A stretch of 64,000 nt of DNA from assembly GCA_046349315.1 (NCBI GenBank), contig JAXMCQ010000028.1, positions 1-64,000 of the forward strand, written 5' to 3'. Positions 35,026-44,166 of the stretch are shown piece after piece. Position 1 is the stretch's first letter. Every line of letters begins with the position of its first letter. The position numbers were made by a program, and so were the translations under genes. This DNA comes from JAEUMG01 sp046349315. Lineage in GTDB: Bacteria; Pseudomonadota; Alphaproteobacteria; Rhizobiales; Aestuariivirgaceae. The notes beneath the pieces are model-generated. The model was not told the DNA's origin and did not search any database. It was given only the letters and a program-made list of their open reading frames with translations.

Positions 35026-35666
35026 CCACCGCAACACCCATCCTCTATGGTGCGCGCTACAGCACCTATACGCGCTCGGCATTGATGGCGCTCGCGGCGA
35101 AGCGCGTTGCGCACCATTTCGAGAGTATCGACATTTTCGGCCCGGAGGCGCGCGCCAAGAAATATGACGCGATTCACCCCTTCATGAAGATACCGGCGCT
35201 CCGGCACGACGATTTCACGATCTACGAGACCAATGCTATCAACCGCTATATCGACGAGGCCTTCCCGGGGCCTTCGTTGCAACCTGACGGGCTCGCCAAT
35301 CGCACGCGCATGAACCAGATCATCTCGATGGCCGACTCCTACGGATATCGCACGCTCGTCTGGGACATTTATGTCGAGGCCATCTCCAATCCGCGCGACG
35401 GCCTGCCGACGGACGAGGCACGCGTTGCATCGGCCTTTCCGCGCGCGAAGACACTCCTTTCAGCATTGTCGGGTCTTGTTGCCGACCAGCCTTATCTGAC
35501 CGGCGAGGCGCCGTCGCTTGCAGATTTCCATCTCGCCCCGCAATTCGGGTACTTCGTCGAAGCGAAGGAGGGCCGCGACCTTCTCGCCGAATACCCGAAC
35601 CTTGCCGCATGGTGGGACCGCATCGTTGAGCTGCCGGCCTGGCAAACGGCGGCTGTTGAAGGATGA
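35022..35666 (+). CDS. Glutathione S-transferase family protein
   Basis: A 214-residue GST-fold protein beginning with GTG at 35022. The thioredoxin-like N-terminal domain shows YGARYSTYTRSALMALAAKR and IPALRHDDFTIYETNAINRYID (the glutathione-binding ExxAI-type segment), and the helical C-terminal domain follows from about residue 95. It overlaps the purQ stop by four bases and is itself overlapped by the next gene (ATGA). Substrate unknown; detoxification or a redox role would be usual. Confidence 0.88.
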   Translation: MTTATPILYGARYSTYTRSALMALAAKRVAHHFESIDIFGPEARAKKYDAIHPFMKIPALRHDDFTIYETNAINRYIDEAFPGPSLQPDGLANRTRMNQIISMADSYGYRTLVWDIYVEAISNPRDGLPTDEARVASAFPRAKTLLSALSGLVADQPYLTGEAPSLADFHLAPQFGYFVEAKEGRDLLAEYPNLAAWWDRIVELPAWQTAAVEG

Positions 35667-36349
35667 TGTTGGCCGGCCGCGCGCGCAAGGCGCATGCCGC
35701 GCTGGCATTGCTGGGCACATTGATCGGCGGCGCGACCCTACTCGCGCAGTTCTTATTGACGCTCCATCTCGCGCAGGCTGGGGGCTACAGCTTCGTCGGC
35801 TCGATCGTCTTCTTTTTCAGCTTCTTCACGATCCTCACCAACATTCTCGTCTTCTTGTGCTTTGCCAGCGAGTTCTTGCCGGGCAGCGGGAGAATCTCCG
35901 GCTTCTTCCGGGAGTCGGCGGTACGCAGCGCCGTCGCGGTTTACATCACGGTCGTCGCCTTGGTCTACATCTTCATCCTGCAGCACCTCTGGGATCCGCA
36001 AGGGCTGTCCAAATTCCTCGACCGGTTGCTTCATTACGTGATGCCGGCGCTCTATCTGCTGTTCTGGCTGTTCTTCGTCCCCAAGGGCCAAGCGCGCTGG
36101 ATGCAAGCCTTGCAGTGGCTCGTCTATCCCGTTGCCTATGGCGTCTATGTCATGACCCGCGGCGCCGTCACGGGCCTCTATCCCTATCCGATCCTTGATG
36201 CCGGCCGGTTTGGTTACGCCATCGCCTTTCGCAATCTGGGCCTGATATTTCTGCTGTTTCTGGGCATAGGCTTCCTCATCGTCGCTGTGGATCGATCGCT
36301 CGGCCGCTCGCGAAACCTCGCCTTTTCCGATGGCGGACGAGGAGCCTAA
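35663..36349 (+). CDS. Pr6Pr family integral membrane protein
   Basis: A 228-residue membrane protein with six hydrophobic segments, starting within the GST stop (ATGATG). Motifs SFFTILTNILVFL, ILQHLWDPQG and LHYVMPALYLLFWLFFVPKG belong to the Pr6Pr (FAR-17a/AIG1-like) family of unknown function; the distant eukaryotic relatives are serine hydrolases for fatty-acid esters, with conserved Thr and His, and THR in NILTN and His in LHYVMP are present here. It is inserted between purQ-GST and purL. Confidence 0.82.
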   Translation: MMLAGRARKAHAALALLGTLIGGATLLAQFLLTLHLAQAGGYSFVGSIVFFFSFFTILTNILVFLCFASEFLPGSGRISGFFRESAVRSAVAVYITVVALVYIFILQHLWDPQGLSKFLDRLLHYVMPALYLLFWLFFVPKGQARWMQALQWLVYPVAYGVYVMTRGAVTGLYPYPILDAGRFGYAIAFRNLGLIFLLFLGIGFLIVAVDRSLGRSRNLAFSDGGRGA

Positions 36350-36393
36350 GCAGATTGTGAATCCCTTCTGGCCCCGCTAAATCCGCAGGCGCA

Positions 36394-38604
36394 ATGACCC
36401 ACGCTCCCATCAAAATCACCCCGCAACTCGTCAAGGAACACGGCCTCAAGCCGGACGAGTACGACCGTTTCGTCAAGCTGATCGGCCGCGAGCCGACCAT
36501 CACAGAGCTCGGCATCGTCTCGGCCATGTGGAACGAGCACTGCTCCTACAAATCTTCCAAGAAATGGCTGAAGACGCTCCCCACCACGGGCAAACGCGTC
36601 ATCCAGGGTCCGGGCGAGAATGCCGGCGTCATCGATATTGGCGACGGCGATGCCATCGTCTTCAAGATGGAAAGCCACAACCACCCCTCCTTCATCGAGC
36701 CTTACCAGGGATCGGCGACGGGAGTGGGCGGTATCCTCCGTGACGTCTTCACGATGGGCGCTCGGCCGATCGCAGCGCTCAATGCCCTGCGCTTCGGTGC
36801 ACCCGATCATCCCAAGACGCGCCATCTCGTATCGGGCGTCGTTGCCGGCATTGGCGGCTATGGCAACAGCTTCGGCGTGCCGACCGTCGGCGGCGAGGTC
36901 AATTTTCACCCGCGCTACAATGGCAACATCCTCGTCAATGCCATGGCGGTTGGCATTGCCAAGACTGATGGCATCTTCTACTCCAAGGCCACCGGAGTCG
37001 GCCTTCCTGTCGTCTATCTAGGCGCCAAGACGGGCCGCGACGGCATCCATGGCGCAACCATGGCCTCTGCCGAATTCGACGACAAGGCCGAGGAGAAGCG
37101 CCCGACGGTTCAGGTCGGCGATCCCTTCACCGAGAAATGTTTGCTCGAAGCCTGTCTCGAACTCATGGCCTCGGGCGCCGTCATCGCCATCCAGGACATG
37201 GGTGCTGCCGGCCTCACCTGCTCCGCCGTCGAGATGGGCGCAAAGGGTGATCTCGGTATCGATCTCGATCTCGACAAGGTGCCCTGCCGCGAAGAAGGCA
37301 TGACGGCTTACGAGATGATGCTGTCGGAAAGCCAGGAGCGCATGCTCATGGTGTTGCGCCCCGAGAAGGAGAAGGAAGCAGAAGCGATCTTCCGCAAATG
37401 GGGTCTCGATTTCGCCATCGTCGGCTACACGACCGACACCCTGCGCTTTCGCATTAGCCACAAGGGAGAGCTCAAGGCCGACCTGCCGATCAAGGAACTG
37501 GGCGATCAGGCGCCGGAATATGACCGCCCCTGGATTGCTCCCTCCCAGCCCACACAGATCGATCCGGAATCAATCCCGACGCCGAATGATCTCAAACCCG
37601 CCATCCTGAAAATTCTGGGCTCGCCCGACATGTGCTCTCGCCGCTGGGTCTGGGAGCAATATGACCACCTCATCCAATCGAACACTGCGCAGATTCCGGG
37701 CGGCGACGCTGCCGTCATTCGCATCGACAACAGGAAGGCCATCGCAATCACGACCGACGTGACACCCCGTTACGTCGAATCCGATCCCTTCGAAGGCGGC
37801 AAGCAGGCGGTCGCCGAGTGCTGGCGCAACTTAACGTGTGTCGGCGCCGAGCCGATCGCTCTCACCGACAACCTCAATTTCGGCAATCCCGAACGCCCCG
37901 AAATCATGGGCCAGTTCGTGAAGGCCATCGCCGGTATTCGCGAGGCCTGTCTCGCCCTGAACTTCCCCGTCGTCTCCGGCAATGTCTCGCTCTACAACGA
38001 GACCAACGGCCAGGCGATCCTGCCCACCCCGGCGATCGGCGGTGTCGGTCTACTTCCCGATCTTTCCGTGATGGCGACGATTGCCTTCAAGGCGGCGGGC
38101 GACTCGATCATCCTGATCGGCGGCCATGGCACGCATGTCGGCCAGTCGGTCTATCTGCGCGAAATACTGGGCCGCGAGGATGGCGCTCCGCCTCGCGTCG
38201 ACCTTCTCCGTGAACGCCGCCATGGCGATTTCATCCGCGAGATCATTCGCGCCCGCGAGGTGACTGCGGTTCACGACATTTCCGATGGCGGCCTGGCGCA
38301 ATGCCTGGCCGAGATGGCCTTGGCGTCAGGCAATCTCGGGGCCGAAATCGCCCTCGACAGCCATGCGCCCCATATCGCCCTCTTCGCCGAGGATCAGGCC
38401 CGTTACGTGGTGACCTGCTCGCCCGATAAGGCAAAGGCTTTGGTCGACTCCGCATTGGATGCAGGGATCCCGGCCGAACAGGTTGGCGAGGTTACCGCGG
38501 CCGGCGGATTGATTGTCTGGCCCGGGGCCTCTATATCGCAGGAAGAACTGCGCAATGCCCATGAAGGCTGGTTTCCGGGCTTTATGGGCACGGATCCCAC
38601 CTAG
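36394..38604 (+). CDS. purL: FGAM synthase subunit PurL (short form)
   Basis: A 736-residue PurL of the short type, which works with separate PurS and PurQ. It converts FGAR, ATP and ammonia to FGAM. EHCSYKSSKKWLKTLPT, ESHNHPSFIEPYQGSATGVG and DMGAAGLTCSAVEMG are typical; the repeated second half (NLNFGNPERPE, VVSGNVSLYNE) is intact. It begins 44 bp after the Pr6Pr gene. bolA follows after 16 bp. Confidence 0.96.
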   Translation: MTHAPIKITPQLVKEHGLKPDEYDRFVKLIGREPTITELGIVSAMWNEHCSYKSSKKWLKTLPTTGKRVIQGPGENAGVIDIGDGDAIVFKMESHNHPSFIEPYQGSATGVGGILRDVFTMGARPIAALNALRFGAPDHPKTRHLVSGVVAGIGGYGNSFGVPTVGGEVNFHPRYNGNILVNAMAVGIAKTDGIFYSKATGVGLPVVYLGAKTGRDGIHGATMASAEFDDKAEEKRPTVQVGDPFTEKCLLEACLELMASGAVIAIQDMGAAGLTCSAVEMGAKGDLGIDLDLDKVPCREEGMTAYEMMLSESQERMLMVLRPEKEKEAEAIFRKWGLDFAIVGYTTDTLRFRISHKGELKADLPIKELGDQAPEYDRPWIAPSQPTQIDPESIPTPNDLKPAILKILGSPDMCSRRWVWEQYDHLIQSNTAQIPGGDAAVIRIDNRKAIAITTDVTPRYVESDPFEGGKQAVAECWRNLTCVGAEPIALTDNLNFGNPERPEIMGQFVKAIAGIREACLALNFPVVSGNVSLYNETNGQAILPTPAIGGVGLLPDLSVMATIAFKAAGDSIILIGGHGTHVGQSVYLREILGREDGAPPRVDLLRERRHGDFIREIIRAREVTAVHDISDGGLAQCLAEMALASGNLGAEIALDSHAPHIALFAEDQARYVVTCSPDKAKALVDSALDAGIPAEQVGEVTAAGGLIVWPGASISQEELRNAHEGWFPGFMGTDPT

Positions 38605-38620
38605 ACGAGGCTCCTGACCC

Positions 38621-38857
38621 ATGGCGATGAACGCCATCGACATTGAGAGAATGATCAAGGAAGGCCTACCGGGCGCCAAGGTCGAGATTCGCGACCTCGC
38701 CGGCGACGGCAATCATTACGCCGCCAATGTCGTTTCGGCCGCCTTCAAGGGCAAGTCACGCATTCAGCAGCATCAGATGGTTTACGCAGCCCTCAAGGGG
38801 CGCATGGGCGGCGAATTGCACGCCCTCGCCCTTCAGACCGGCGTGCCGGAGGAGTGA
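38621..38857 (+). CDS. bolA: BolA family protein
   Basis: A 78-residue BolA protein (class I fold): IERMIKEGLPGAKVEIRDLAGDGNHYAANVVS and HQMVYAALKGRMGGELHALAL. The [HxxC/His] loop GDGNHY and the invariant His in HQMVYAAL fit iron-sulfur handling with monothiol glutaredoxins. It is followed immediately by grxD, its known partner, with one ribosome binding site (GGAG) between. Confidence 0.93.
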   Translation: MAMNAIDIERMIKEGLPGAKVEIRDLAGDGNHYAANVVSAAFKGKSRIQQHQMVYAALKGRMGGELHALALQTGVPEE

Positions 38858-38859
38858 AC

Positions 38860-39189
38860 ATGACTGACATCAACACCTGGATCGACGACGTCGTGAAGTC
38901 GAATGACGTGGTGCTCTTCATGAAGGGCAATGCGCAAATGCCGATGTGCGGCTTTTCCGGCCGCGCAATCCAAATTCTGAGCCACCTGGGCGTGCCCTTC
39001 AAGGACGTCAACGTGCTCGAATCGGAAGAACTCCGCCAGGGCGTCAAGGCCTATACCAACTGGCCCACCATCCCGCAGCTCTACATCAAGGGCGAATTCG
39101 TCGGCGGCAGCGACATCATGATGGAGATGTTCCAGTCGGGCGAACTCAAGCAGATGCTCGACGAAAAGGGCGTCCTCGTTCAGGCCTGA
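38860..39189 (+). CDS. grxD: Monothiol glutaredoxin Grx4
   Basis: A 109-residue CGFS-type monothiol glutaredoxin: MKGNAQMPMCGFSGRA with Cys30, TNWPTIPQLYIKGEFVGGSD and a normal C-terminus. It binds and passes on a [2Fe-2S] cluster, forming a complex with BolA. The ATG at 38860 follows GGAG. It ends the pur-bolA-grxD block, and a repeat element follows. Confidence 0.95.
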   Translation: MTDINTWIDDVVKSNDVVLFMKGNAQMPMCGFSGRAIQILSHLGVPFKDVNVLESEELRQGVKAYTNWPTIPQLYIKGEFVGGSDIMMEMFQSGELKQMLDEKGVLVQA

Positions 39190-39191
39190 CC

Positions 39192-39290
39192 TCCGCGTGC
39201 TTCGAGGCCCGCTGCGCGGGCTCCTCAGCACGAGGGACAGTGGATGGCCTCATCCTGAGGTGCCGAGCAAAGCCGGGCCTCGAAGGATGG
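39192..39290. repeat. Extragenic palindromic repeat pair
   Basis: GCTTCGAGGCCCG at the left and CGGGCCTCGAAGG at the right form the outer arms of a roughly 95-base inverted pair, with inner CTCCTCAGCACGAGGG facing CCTCATCCTGAGG. This sort of CTTCGAGGC...CCTCAGGATGAGG repeat is widespread between genes in Rhizobiales. It lies in the otherwise empty 205-bp gap between grxD and the first EamA gene. Confidence 0.75.
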
Positions 39291-39394
39291 GATGGCAAAT
39301 CTCACTTTGGCTTCCCCGCATATCAGCCGAGCGTCGGTCCCGATTGACGAACCGGCCCGTGCTCAGGCACCTGTGAGGCACTTTCCGGGACCTG

Positions 39395-40303
39395 ATGCCT
39401 CACGCCTCGACCATTGCTGCACGCGTTTCCATTCTGCCGCTGCTGGCTTTGCTCGGCGGTGGCATCGCCGTCGGCGTCTCGCCGATCTTCGTGCGCCTCT
39501 CCGACGTCCCGCCCATGGTGTCGGGCTTCTACCGGCTCGCCCTCGCACTGCCGCTGCTTTTTGCGATCGGGCTTGCTGATCCCAAGTCGCGCGCCGCCCA
39601 TCCTGCGAGCCTCTCATCCGGCGATCTTTGGCTGCTGCTCGCCTGCGGGCTTACTTTCGGCGCCGACATCGCCTTCTGGCATCTTGCACTGGCCTATACG
39701 AGCGTCGCCGACGCGACCTTGCTCGCCAACATGGCGCCGGTTTTCGTCACGATCACCGCCTTCTTCCTGTTCGGTGAGCGCATCAGCCGCGGCTTCGCGA
39801 TGGGCCTTGCACTCTCGATCGCCGGTGTCGCAAGCTTGGCGCTTCAGAAGGGCGCCGGTGTAGCACCGCCCGATCGCCTGCTCGGCAATCTCCTCGCGAT
39901 CTCGGCCGCCGTCGTCTACACGGTCTATATGCTGATCGTCGCGCGCCTCAGGCGCCGCCATTCGGTGCAAACCGTGATGGTCTATTCGACGGTGATCTCA
40001 GCCCTGTCGCTGCTACCTCTGGCGCTCTTCACCAGCCCAACCCTCCTGCCGCCGACGCTTTTCAGCCTCGCCGTCCTGATCGCACTCGCTGCCGTCAGCC
40101 ATATCGGCGGCCAGGGTCTCTTCGCCTATGCGCTCGCGCATCTACCGGCCTCACTCTCCTCCATGATGCAGTTGATGGGCACGGCGGTTGCTGCGCTGGC
40201 CGCCTGGGCGATCTTTGGCGAAGCGCTCACCTGGCCCAAGCTCGCCAGCGCCGCCGCCATTCTCATCGGTATCTATATTTGCCAACGAGCAGCGCGGCGA
40301 TGA
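39395..40303 (+). CDS. EamA/DMT-family transporter 1
   Basis: A 302-residue drug/metabolite transporter with ten predicted helices in two EamA repeats (first LGGGIAVGVSPIFVRLSDV, second LGNLLAISAAVVYTVYMLIV). It exports or imports a small metabolite that cannot be identified. First of three coupled EamA genes; its stop overlaps the ATG of the next gene by four bases (ATGA). Upstream lies a repeat element, so the promoter must be close to the start. Confidence 0.88.
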   Translation: MPHASTIAARVSILPLLALLGGGIAVGVSPIFVRLSDVPPMVSGFYRLALALPLLFAIGLADPKSRAAHPASLSSGDLWLLLACGLTFGADIAFWHLALAYTSVADATLLANMAPVFVTITAFFLFGERISRGFAMGLALSIAGVASLALQKGAGVAPPDRLLGNLLAISAAVVYTVYMLIVARLRRRHSVQTVMVYSTVISALSLLPLALFTSPTLLPPTLFSLAVLIALAAVSHIGGQGLFAYALAHLPASLSSMMQLMGTAVAALAAWAIFGEALTWPKLASAAAILIGIYICQRAARR

Positions 40304-41205
40304 ACGCTCGTTCTGGTCTCGTCGCGCCCGCAGCACTGCTCGTCACCATGTTCTTCTGGGGCTCGGCCGGCACCTTCGTGCGTTCATTGGCGCTTGCCAT
40401 CGAGCCTGAAAATTCGCTCGCCATCCGATACGCGGTGCTGACCCTCATCAACATCGCCGGCCTCTTGATCGCCGGGGATTGGCGCATCGACCGCGCCGAC
40501 ATTCCGCGCTTCCTCTTTGCCGGGTTCATCGGCATGGCCGGCTACAATCTCTTCTTCAATTACGGCCTTGCCGAGGTCGAAGCCGGCGTTGCCGGAATAC
40601 TCGCCGCAACCGGCCCGTTGGTGATCGCACTCGGCGCCTGGCTTGTCTGGCGCGAGCGTTTGACCGTGCATCTCCTGATCGGTGTCGGTCTCGCCCTCCT
40701 CGGCGCGCTTGCCTTGTTCTGGAACGATCTCATCGCCGCCACCGGCTCGCGCATTTCGCTTTATGGCGTGTTGCTCGTCTTTCTCTCGGTCACCTGCTGG
40801 GCGATCTACACCATCGCTTGCCGCCCGCTCTTTGCGCGCTACTCGGCTTTCGCCGTCACAGCGTGGACGATGATCATCGCCGCGCCGCCGATCGTGCTCA
40901 ACGCCTCCGCACCGCTTCTCGAAGTCACCGCCCGCCTTGATGCAAGGCAGTTCATCGAACTCATCTACCTCACCTTCGCCAACGGCTTGCTCGCCACGTG
41001 TCTTTGGAACTACGGCAATGCCAAGCTCGGCAATGCCCATGCCGGCGCCTTCCTCTATCTGATCCCGGTCATCGCGGTTGCTTCTGGCGCGATCTTCCTC
41101 GGCGAGACGGTGACCCCCGCCATCATCCTCGGCGGCCTGCTCACGCTCGCCGGCGTCGCTATTGCGCAGATCGGCCCGACGCTTCGCCCCCGCCGCTTCG
41201 CGTGA
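40300..41205 (+). CDS. EamA/DMT-family transporter 2
   Basis: A 301-residue ten-helix EamA protein. MFFWGSAGTFVRSLALAIEPENSLAIRYAVLT opens the first repeat and VTCWAIYTIACRPLFARYSA the second. I start it at the ATG at 40300, which overlaps the preceding stop. It shares with transporter 3 the shape FxRxxALxLxPxNALxIRY and LGYNL, pointing to origin by duplication. The stop overlaps the ATG of transporter 3 (TGATG). Confidence 0.88.
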   Translation: MNARSGLVAPAALLVTMFFWGSAGTFVRSLALAIEPENSLAIRYAVLTLINIAGLLIAGDWRIDRADIPRFLFAGFIGMAGYNLFFNYGLAEVEAGVAGILAATGPLVIALGAWLVWRERLTVHLLIGVGLALLGALALFWNDLIAATGSRISLYGVLLVFLSVTCWAIYTIACRPLFARYSAFAVTAWTMIIAAPPIVLNASAPLLEVTARLDARQFIELIYLTFANGLLATCLWNYGNAKLGNAHAGAFLYLIPVIAVASGAIFLGETVTPAIILGGLLTLAGVAIAQIGPTLRPRRFA

Positions 41206-42101
41206 TGGCGCTCAAGCCCGTCCTGGCGCTGCTCTTCACCATGATCGTGTGGGGTGTCGGCCCCGTCTTCATCCGCACCGTCGCGCTCGATCTTGGTCCC
41301 GACAACGCCCTCGTCATCCGCTATGTCATCGTCAGCATCGTTTACTTGAGCGGTCTTCTTATCCTCGGCGGCTGGCGCATTGCGCCCGGCGACTGGCCGC
41401 GCCTTCTCGTCGTCTCCTGGGTCGGCATGCTCGGCTACAATCTCGGCTCCACTTTCGGCTTCCAGCATGTGCCGGCCGGCATTGGCGGTCTCATCATAGG
41501 TACCCAGCCGCTGCTCATTGCACTTCTCGCCGCCCTCATCGCCCGCGAACGCTTGACGCCCGCGACGATCCTCGGCCTCATCGTCGCCTTCATCGGCACC
41601 GGCATGCTGTTCTGGAACGACCTCATGACCGCGACTGAGGGCTCGCCCTTGCTCAAAGGCGGCTTCCTCATCTTCATGAGTGGTGTGGCTTGGGCTGTCT
41701 ATGTCGTGCTCGCCAAGCCCTTGATCCAGACTTACGGCGCCTATCCGGTTTCGGCCATTTCGATCGCGCTCGCGACCCTGCCGATGCTGCTCATGGCGTC
41801 GAGCGACACAATTGAGACGGTGAGGACAATGGCCTGGCGCGACTGGGCCAATATGTTCTACCTCGCCGTCATCTCCACTTTGATCGCCACCATCACCTGG
41901 AATTTCGGCGCAAGCCGACTGCCCTCCGCGGCGGCAGCGGCGTTCCTGTATCTCGTGCCCGTCATCGCCGTCGTCGCCGGTGCCTTGATGCTGGACGAGC
42001 CCATCTCGCTCAACATTTTAGCCGGCGGAGCGTTGATACTCTTGGGCGTCGCCATTGCCCAGGTCGGCCCGCGCCTGCGCATGGGCCTGCTGCGCGATTG
42101 A
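41205..42101 (+). CDS. EamA/DMT-family transporter 3
   Basis: A 298-residue ten-helix EamA protein, start at 41205 inside the TGATG junction. MIVWGVGPVFIRTVALDLGP, VSWVGMLGYNLGSTFGFQHV and MSGVAWAVYVVLAKPLIQTYGAYP show the two EamA repeats. It is closest to transporter 2. The three proteins may act as separate carriers or as homo- or heterodimers, as small DMT proteins do. An MFS gene follows 37 bp later. Confidence 0.88.
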   Translation: MALKPVLALLFTMIVWGVGPVFIRTVALDLGPDNALVIRYVIVSIVYLSGLLILGGWRIAPGDWPRLLVVSWVGMLGYNLGSTFGFQHVPAGIGGLIIGTQPLLIALLAALIARERLTPATILGLIVAFIGTGMLFWNDLMTATEGSPLLKGGFLIFMSGVAWAVYVVLAKPLIQTYGAYPVSAISIALATLPMLLMASSDTIETVRTMAWRDWANMFYLAVISTLIATITWNFGASRLPSAAAAAFLYLVPVIAVVAGALMLDEPISLNILAGGALILLGVAIAQVGPRLRMGLLRD

Positions 42102-42138
42102 TCATTGATCGCCCGCACGACAGGGCTATCCTCCCCCT

Positions 42139-43368
42139 ATGACCGAAATTGCCGCCAGACCCGCCCGCTGGTACTACGACCCGCTCATTATCATCGTCGC
42201 CGGCTGTCTCGTCGCCATCGTAACCTTCGGTGCCCGCGCCACAATGGGCCTCTTCACCTACCCGATTTCCGAGGCGCATCAGTGGCACCGAGAAGTCTAC
42301 GGCTTCGCCATGGCAATTCAGAATCTTGCCTGGGGCATTTTCCAGCCGATCGCAGGCGGCTTTGCCGACAAGTATGGGACCCCGCGCGTCCTCATTATCG
42401 GCGCCGTGATCTATGCCATCGGCATCGCGCTCATGCCCTTCTCCGATACGCCTGGCCTCATGTACCTGACCGGCGGCGTGATCGCCGGCATCGGCATCGC
42501 GACCGCCTCCTTTACCCTCGTCATGGCTTCCTTCGGCCGCTTGGTGCCGGCCGAGAAGCGTTCCTGGGCCTTCGGCATTGCGACTGCCGCGGGCTCGCTC
42601 GGCCAGTTCATCTTCGCGCCTTTGGGTCAGGCCTTCATTGCCGCCTTCGGCTGGGAGACGGCGCTGGTGCTGATCGGTGCACTCGTTTTGGCCATCATTC
42701 CCTTGTCGATTCCACTGGGCGCCAAGAGCGCGGCACCAGCCGTCGCCACGCCCGCCCAGTCCGCCATGACACTGCGCGATGCTGTCACCAAGGCATTCGG
42801 CCAATCGAGCTTCGTCCTGCTCACTATTGGCTTTTTCGTTTGCGGCTTTCAGATCGCTTTCGTCACGATCCACCTGCCCGCCTATCTGCTCGAGAGCGGC
42901 ATCAGCGTTTGGCTGGCGAACATGTCGATCGCCATTGTCGGTCTATTTAACATTGTCGGTTCGTATTTTGCCGGCATAATCGGGGGGCGTTACTCCAAAG
43001 CCTATTCGCTGACCGCCATCTATCTCCTGCGTTCGCTCGTCATAGTCCTCTTCATCAGCTTTCCGATCTCGCCGGCAACGTCCATCATCTTTGCGGCTTC
43101 GCTTGGTCTGCTTTGGCTCTCGACGGTGCCACTTACGATGGGTCTCGTGACGGTCATGTTCGGCACGCGTTACGCCGCCACACTGTTCGGCTTCGTGTTT
43201 TTGAGCCATCAGATCGGATCGTTTTTCGGTGTGTGGCTCGGCGGCAAGTTTCACGATCTTTATGGCAGCTACGATCCCGTCTGGTGGATGTCGGTGGCGC
43301 TCGGGATTTTCGCGGCCGTCATCAATTGGCCGATTCGCGAGCGGCGCGTCCCGGCCTTCGCGAGCTGA
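42139..43368 (+). CDS. MFS transporter (oxalate/formate antiporter-like)
   Basis: A 409-residue twelve-helix MFS carrier. GARATMGLFTYPISEAHQWHRE and ADKYGTPRVLIIGAVIYAIG (helix 2-3 loop) and the second-half GGRYSKAYSLTAIYLLRS loop place it in the monocarboxylate/OFA-like group. Substrate unknown, probably an organic acid. It is followed three bases later by a small anchored protein and starts 37 bp after the third EamA gene, so all five may share transcription. Confidence 0.87.
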   Translation: MTEIAARPARWYYDPLIIIVAGCLVAIVTFGARATMGLFTYPISEAHQWHREVYGFAMAIQNLAWGIFQPIAGGFADKYGTPRVLIIGAVIYAIGIALMPFSDTPGLMYLTGGVIAGIGIATASFTLVMASFGRLVPAEKRSWAFGIATAAGSLGQFIFAPLGQAFIAAFGWETALVLIGALVLAIIPLSIPLGAKSAAPAVATPAQSAMTLRDAVTKAFGQSSFVLLTIGFFVCGFQIAFVTIHLPAYLLESGISVWLANMSIAIVGLFNIVGSYFAGIIGGRYSKAYSLTAIYLLRSLVIVLFISFPISPATSIIFAASLGLLWLSTVPLTMGLVTVMFGTRYAATLFGFVFLSHQIGSFFGVWLGGKFHDLYGSYDPVWWMSVALGIFAAVINWPIRERRVPAFAS

Positions 43369-43370
43369 TC

Positions 43371-43748
43371 ATGCGCTGGCCGGGACATCGGCTCGCAATC
43401 GGCCTCGCGCTTGGCGTGATTGTCCTGTGGCTCGCAGGCATGGCGCTCGCTATTCGCGCCGCGCGACTGCCGCTCGATGCCACGGGTCCGATGATCGTTG
43501 TCTTCGAACCCGGCACAGCCAAGGAAGACATCCTCGCGCGAATCGTCACGGCCGGTGCGCGGCCGATTCGCGAAACCTGGCTCGGTTTCGTCTGGGTCGT
43601 CGACGGCGAGCAGCCGGAAACCTCGGCCCGGCTGTTGAGCCAGGGTGCCATCGGCACCTATCGCGAATTGCCTGTTACTGCATCACTGGCTGGCTGTTTT
43701 GCGTACGCCGATGCCAAAGTTGCCGAGGCTTTCACCATTCGGCCTTAG
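43371..43748 (+). CDS. Small membrane-anchored hypothetical protein
   Basis: A 125-residue protein with an N-terminal hydrophobic anchor (RLAIGLALGVIVLWLAGMAL) and a folded periplasmic tail (MIVVFEPGTAKEDILARIVT, ETWLGFVWVVDGEQPE). The ATG at 43371 comes two bases after the MFS stop; the longer frame upstream is the MFS gene in another frame. No family recognised. Close spacing suggests a partner of the MFS carrier or a co-transcribed passenger. Confidence 0.65.
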   Translation: MRWPGHRLAIGLALGVIVLWLAGMALAIRAARLPLDATGPMIVVFEPGTAKEDILARIVTAGARPIRETWLGFVWVVDGEQPETSARLLSQGAIGTYRELPVTASLAGCFAYADAKVAEAFTIRP

Positions 43749-43857
43749 CAGCACTCTTTAGCGTAGGCTGCTAACACGTTGAACTTATTGATTAATTTGA
43801 CAATCTGCAGCTGTCAGGCATCATCGCCATGGGGTAATGGCCATGAAGGGGTTGCCG

Positions 43858-44127
43858 ATGATCGACAAGGATTTCGCCTGCCAGCTTAAAGGCTGGAGCC
43901 TGACGACGGCGGAGATCATGTATCACATGCCGGATCATCGCGATCTCCTGCAGATGTTCGTCTGGCAGGATTACGATCTAGCACCTCGCTTTCCGCGTCT
44001 CATCAAGTTCCTCGATTTCTGGAGCCACAATCTCGACGGACCGTTGTCGACGATCCGCGTCGCTCATGCCGGAATATCCGGCCCCGCAGAAATGCGTTAC
44101 GTCGACCAGGAATGGCGCTTGCATTGA
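43858..44127 (+). CDS. usg: Usg family protein
   Basis: An 89-residue protein matching the Usg family of Alphaproteobacteria: DFACQLKGWSLTTAEIMYHMPDH, LQMFVWQDYDLAPRFPRL and KFLDFWSHNLDGPL. The name comes from a gene found upstream of trp genes in Caulobacter; the function is unknown. The ATG at 43858 follows GAAGGGG; a start seven codons earlier lacks such a site. It stands alone here, without trp genes nearby. Confidence 0.88.
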   Translation: MIDKDFACQLKGWSLTTAEIMYHMPDHRDLLQMFVWQDYDLAPRFPRLIKFLDFWSHNLDGPLSTIRVAHAGISGPAEMRYVDQEWRLH

Positions 44128-44166
44128 GAAGAGAGAGAAGAATAAGATCCGCACACTGACTAAAAC

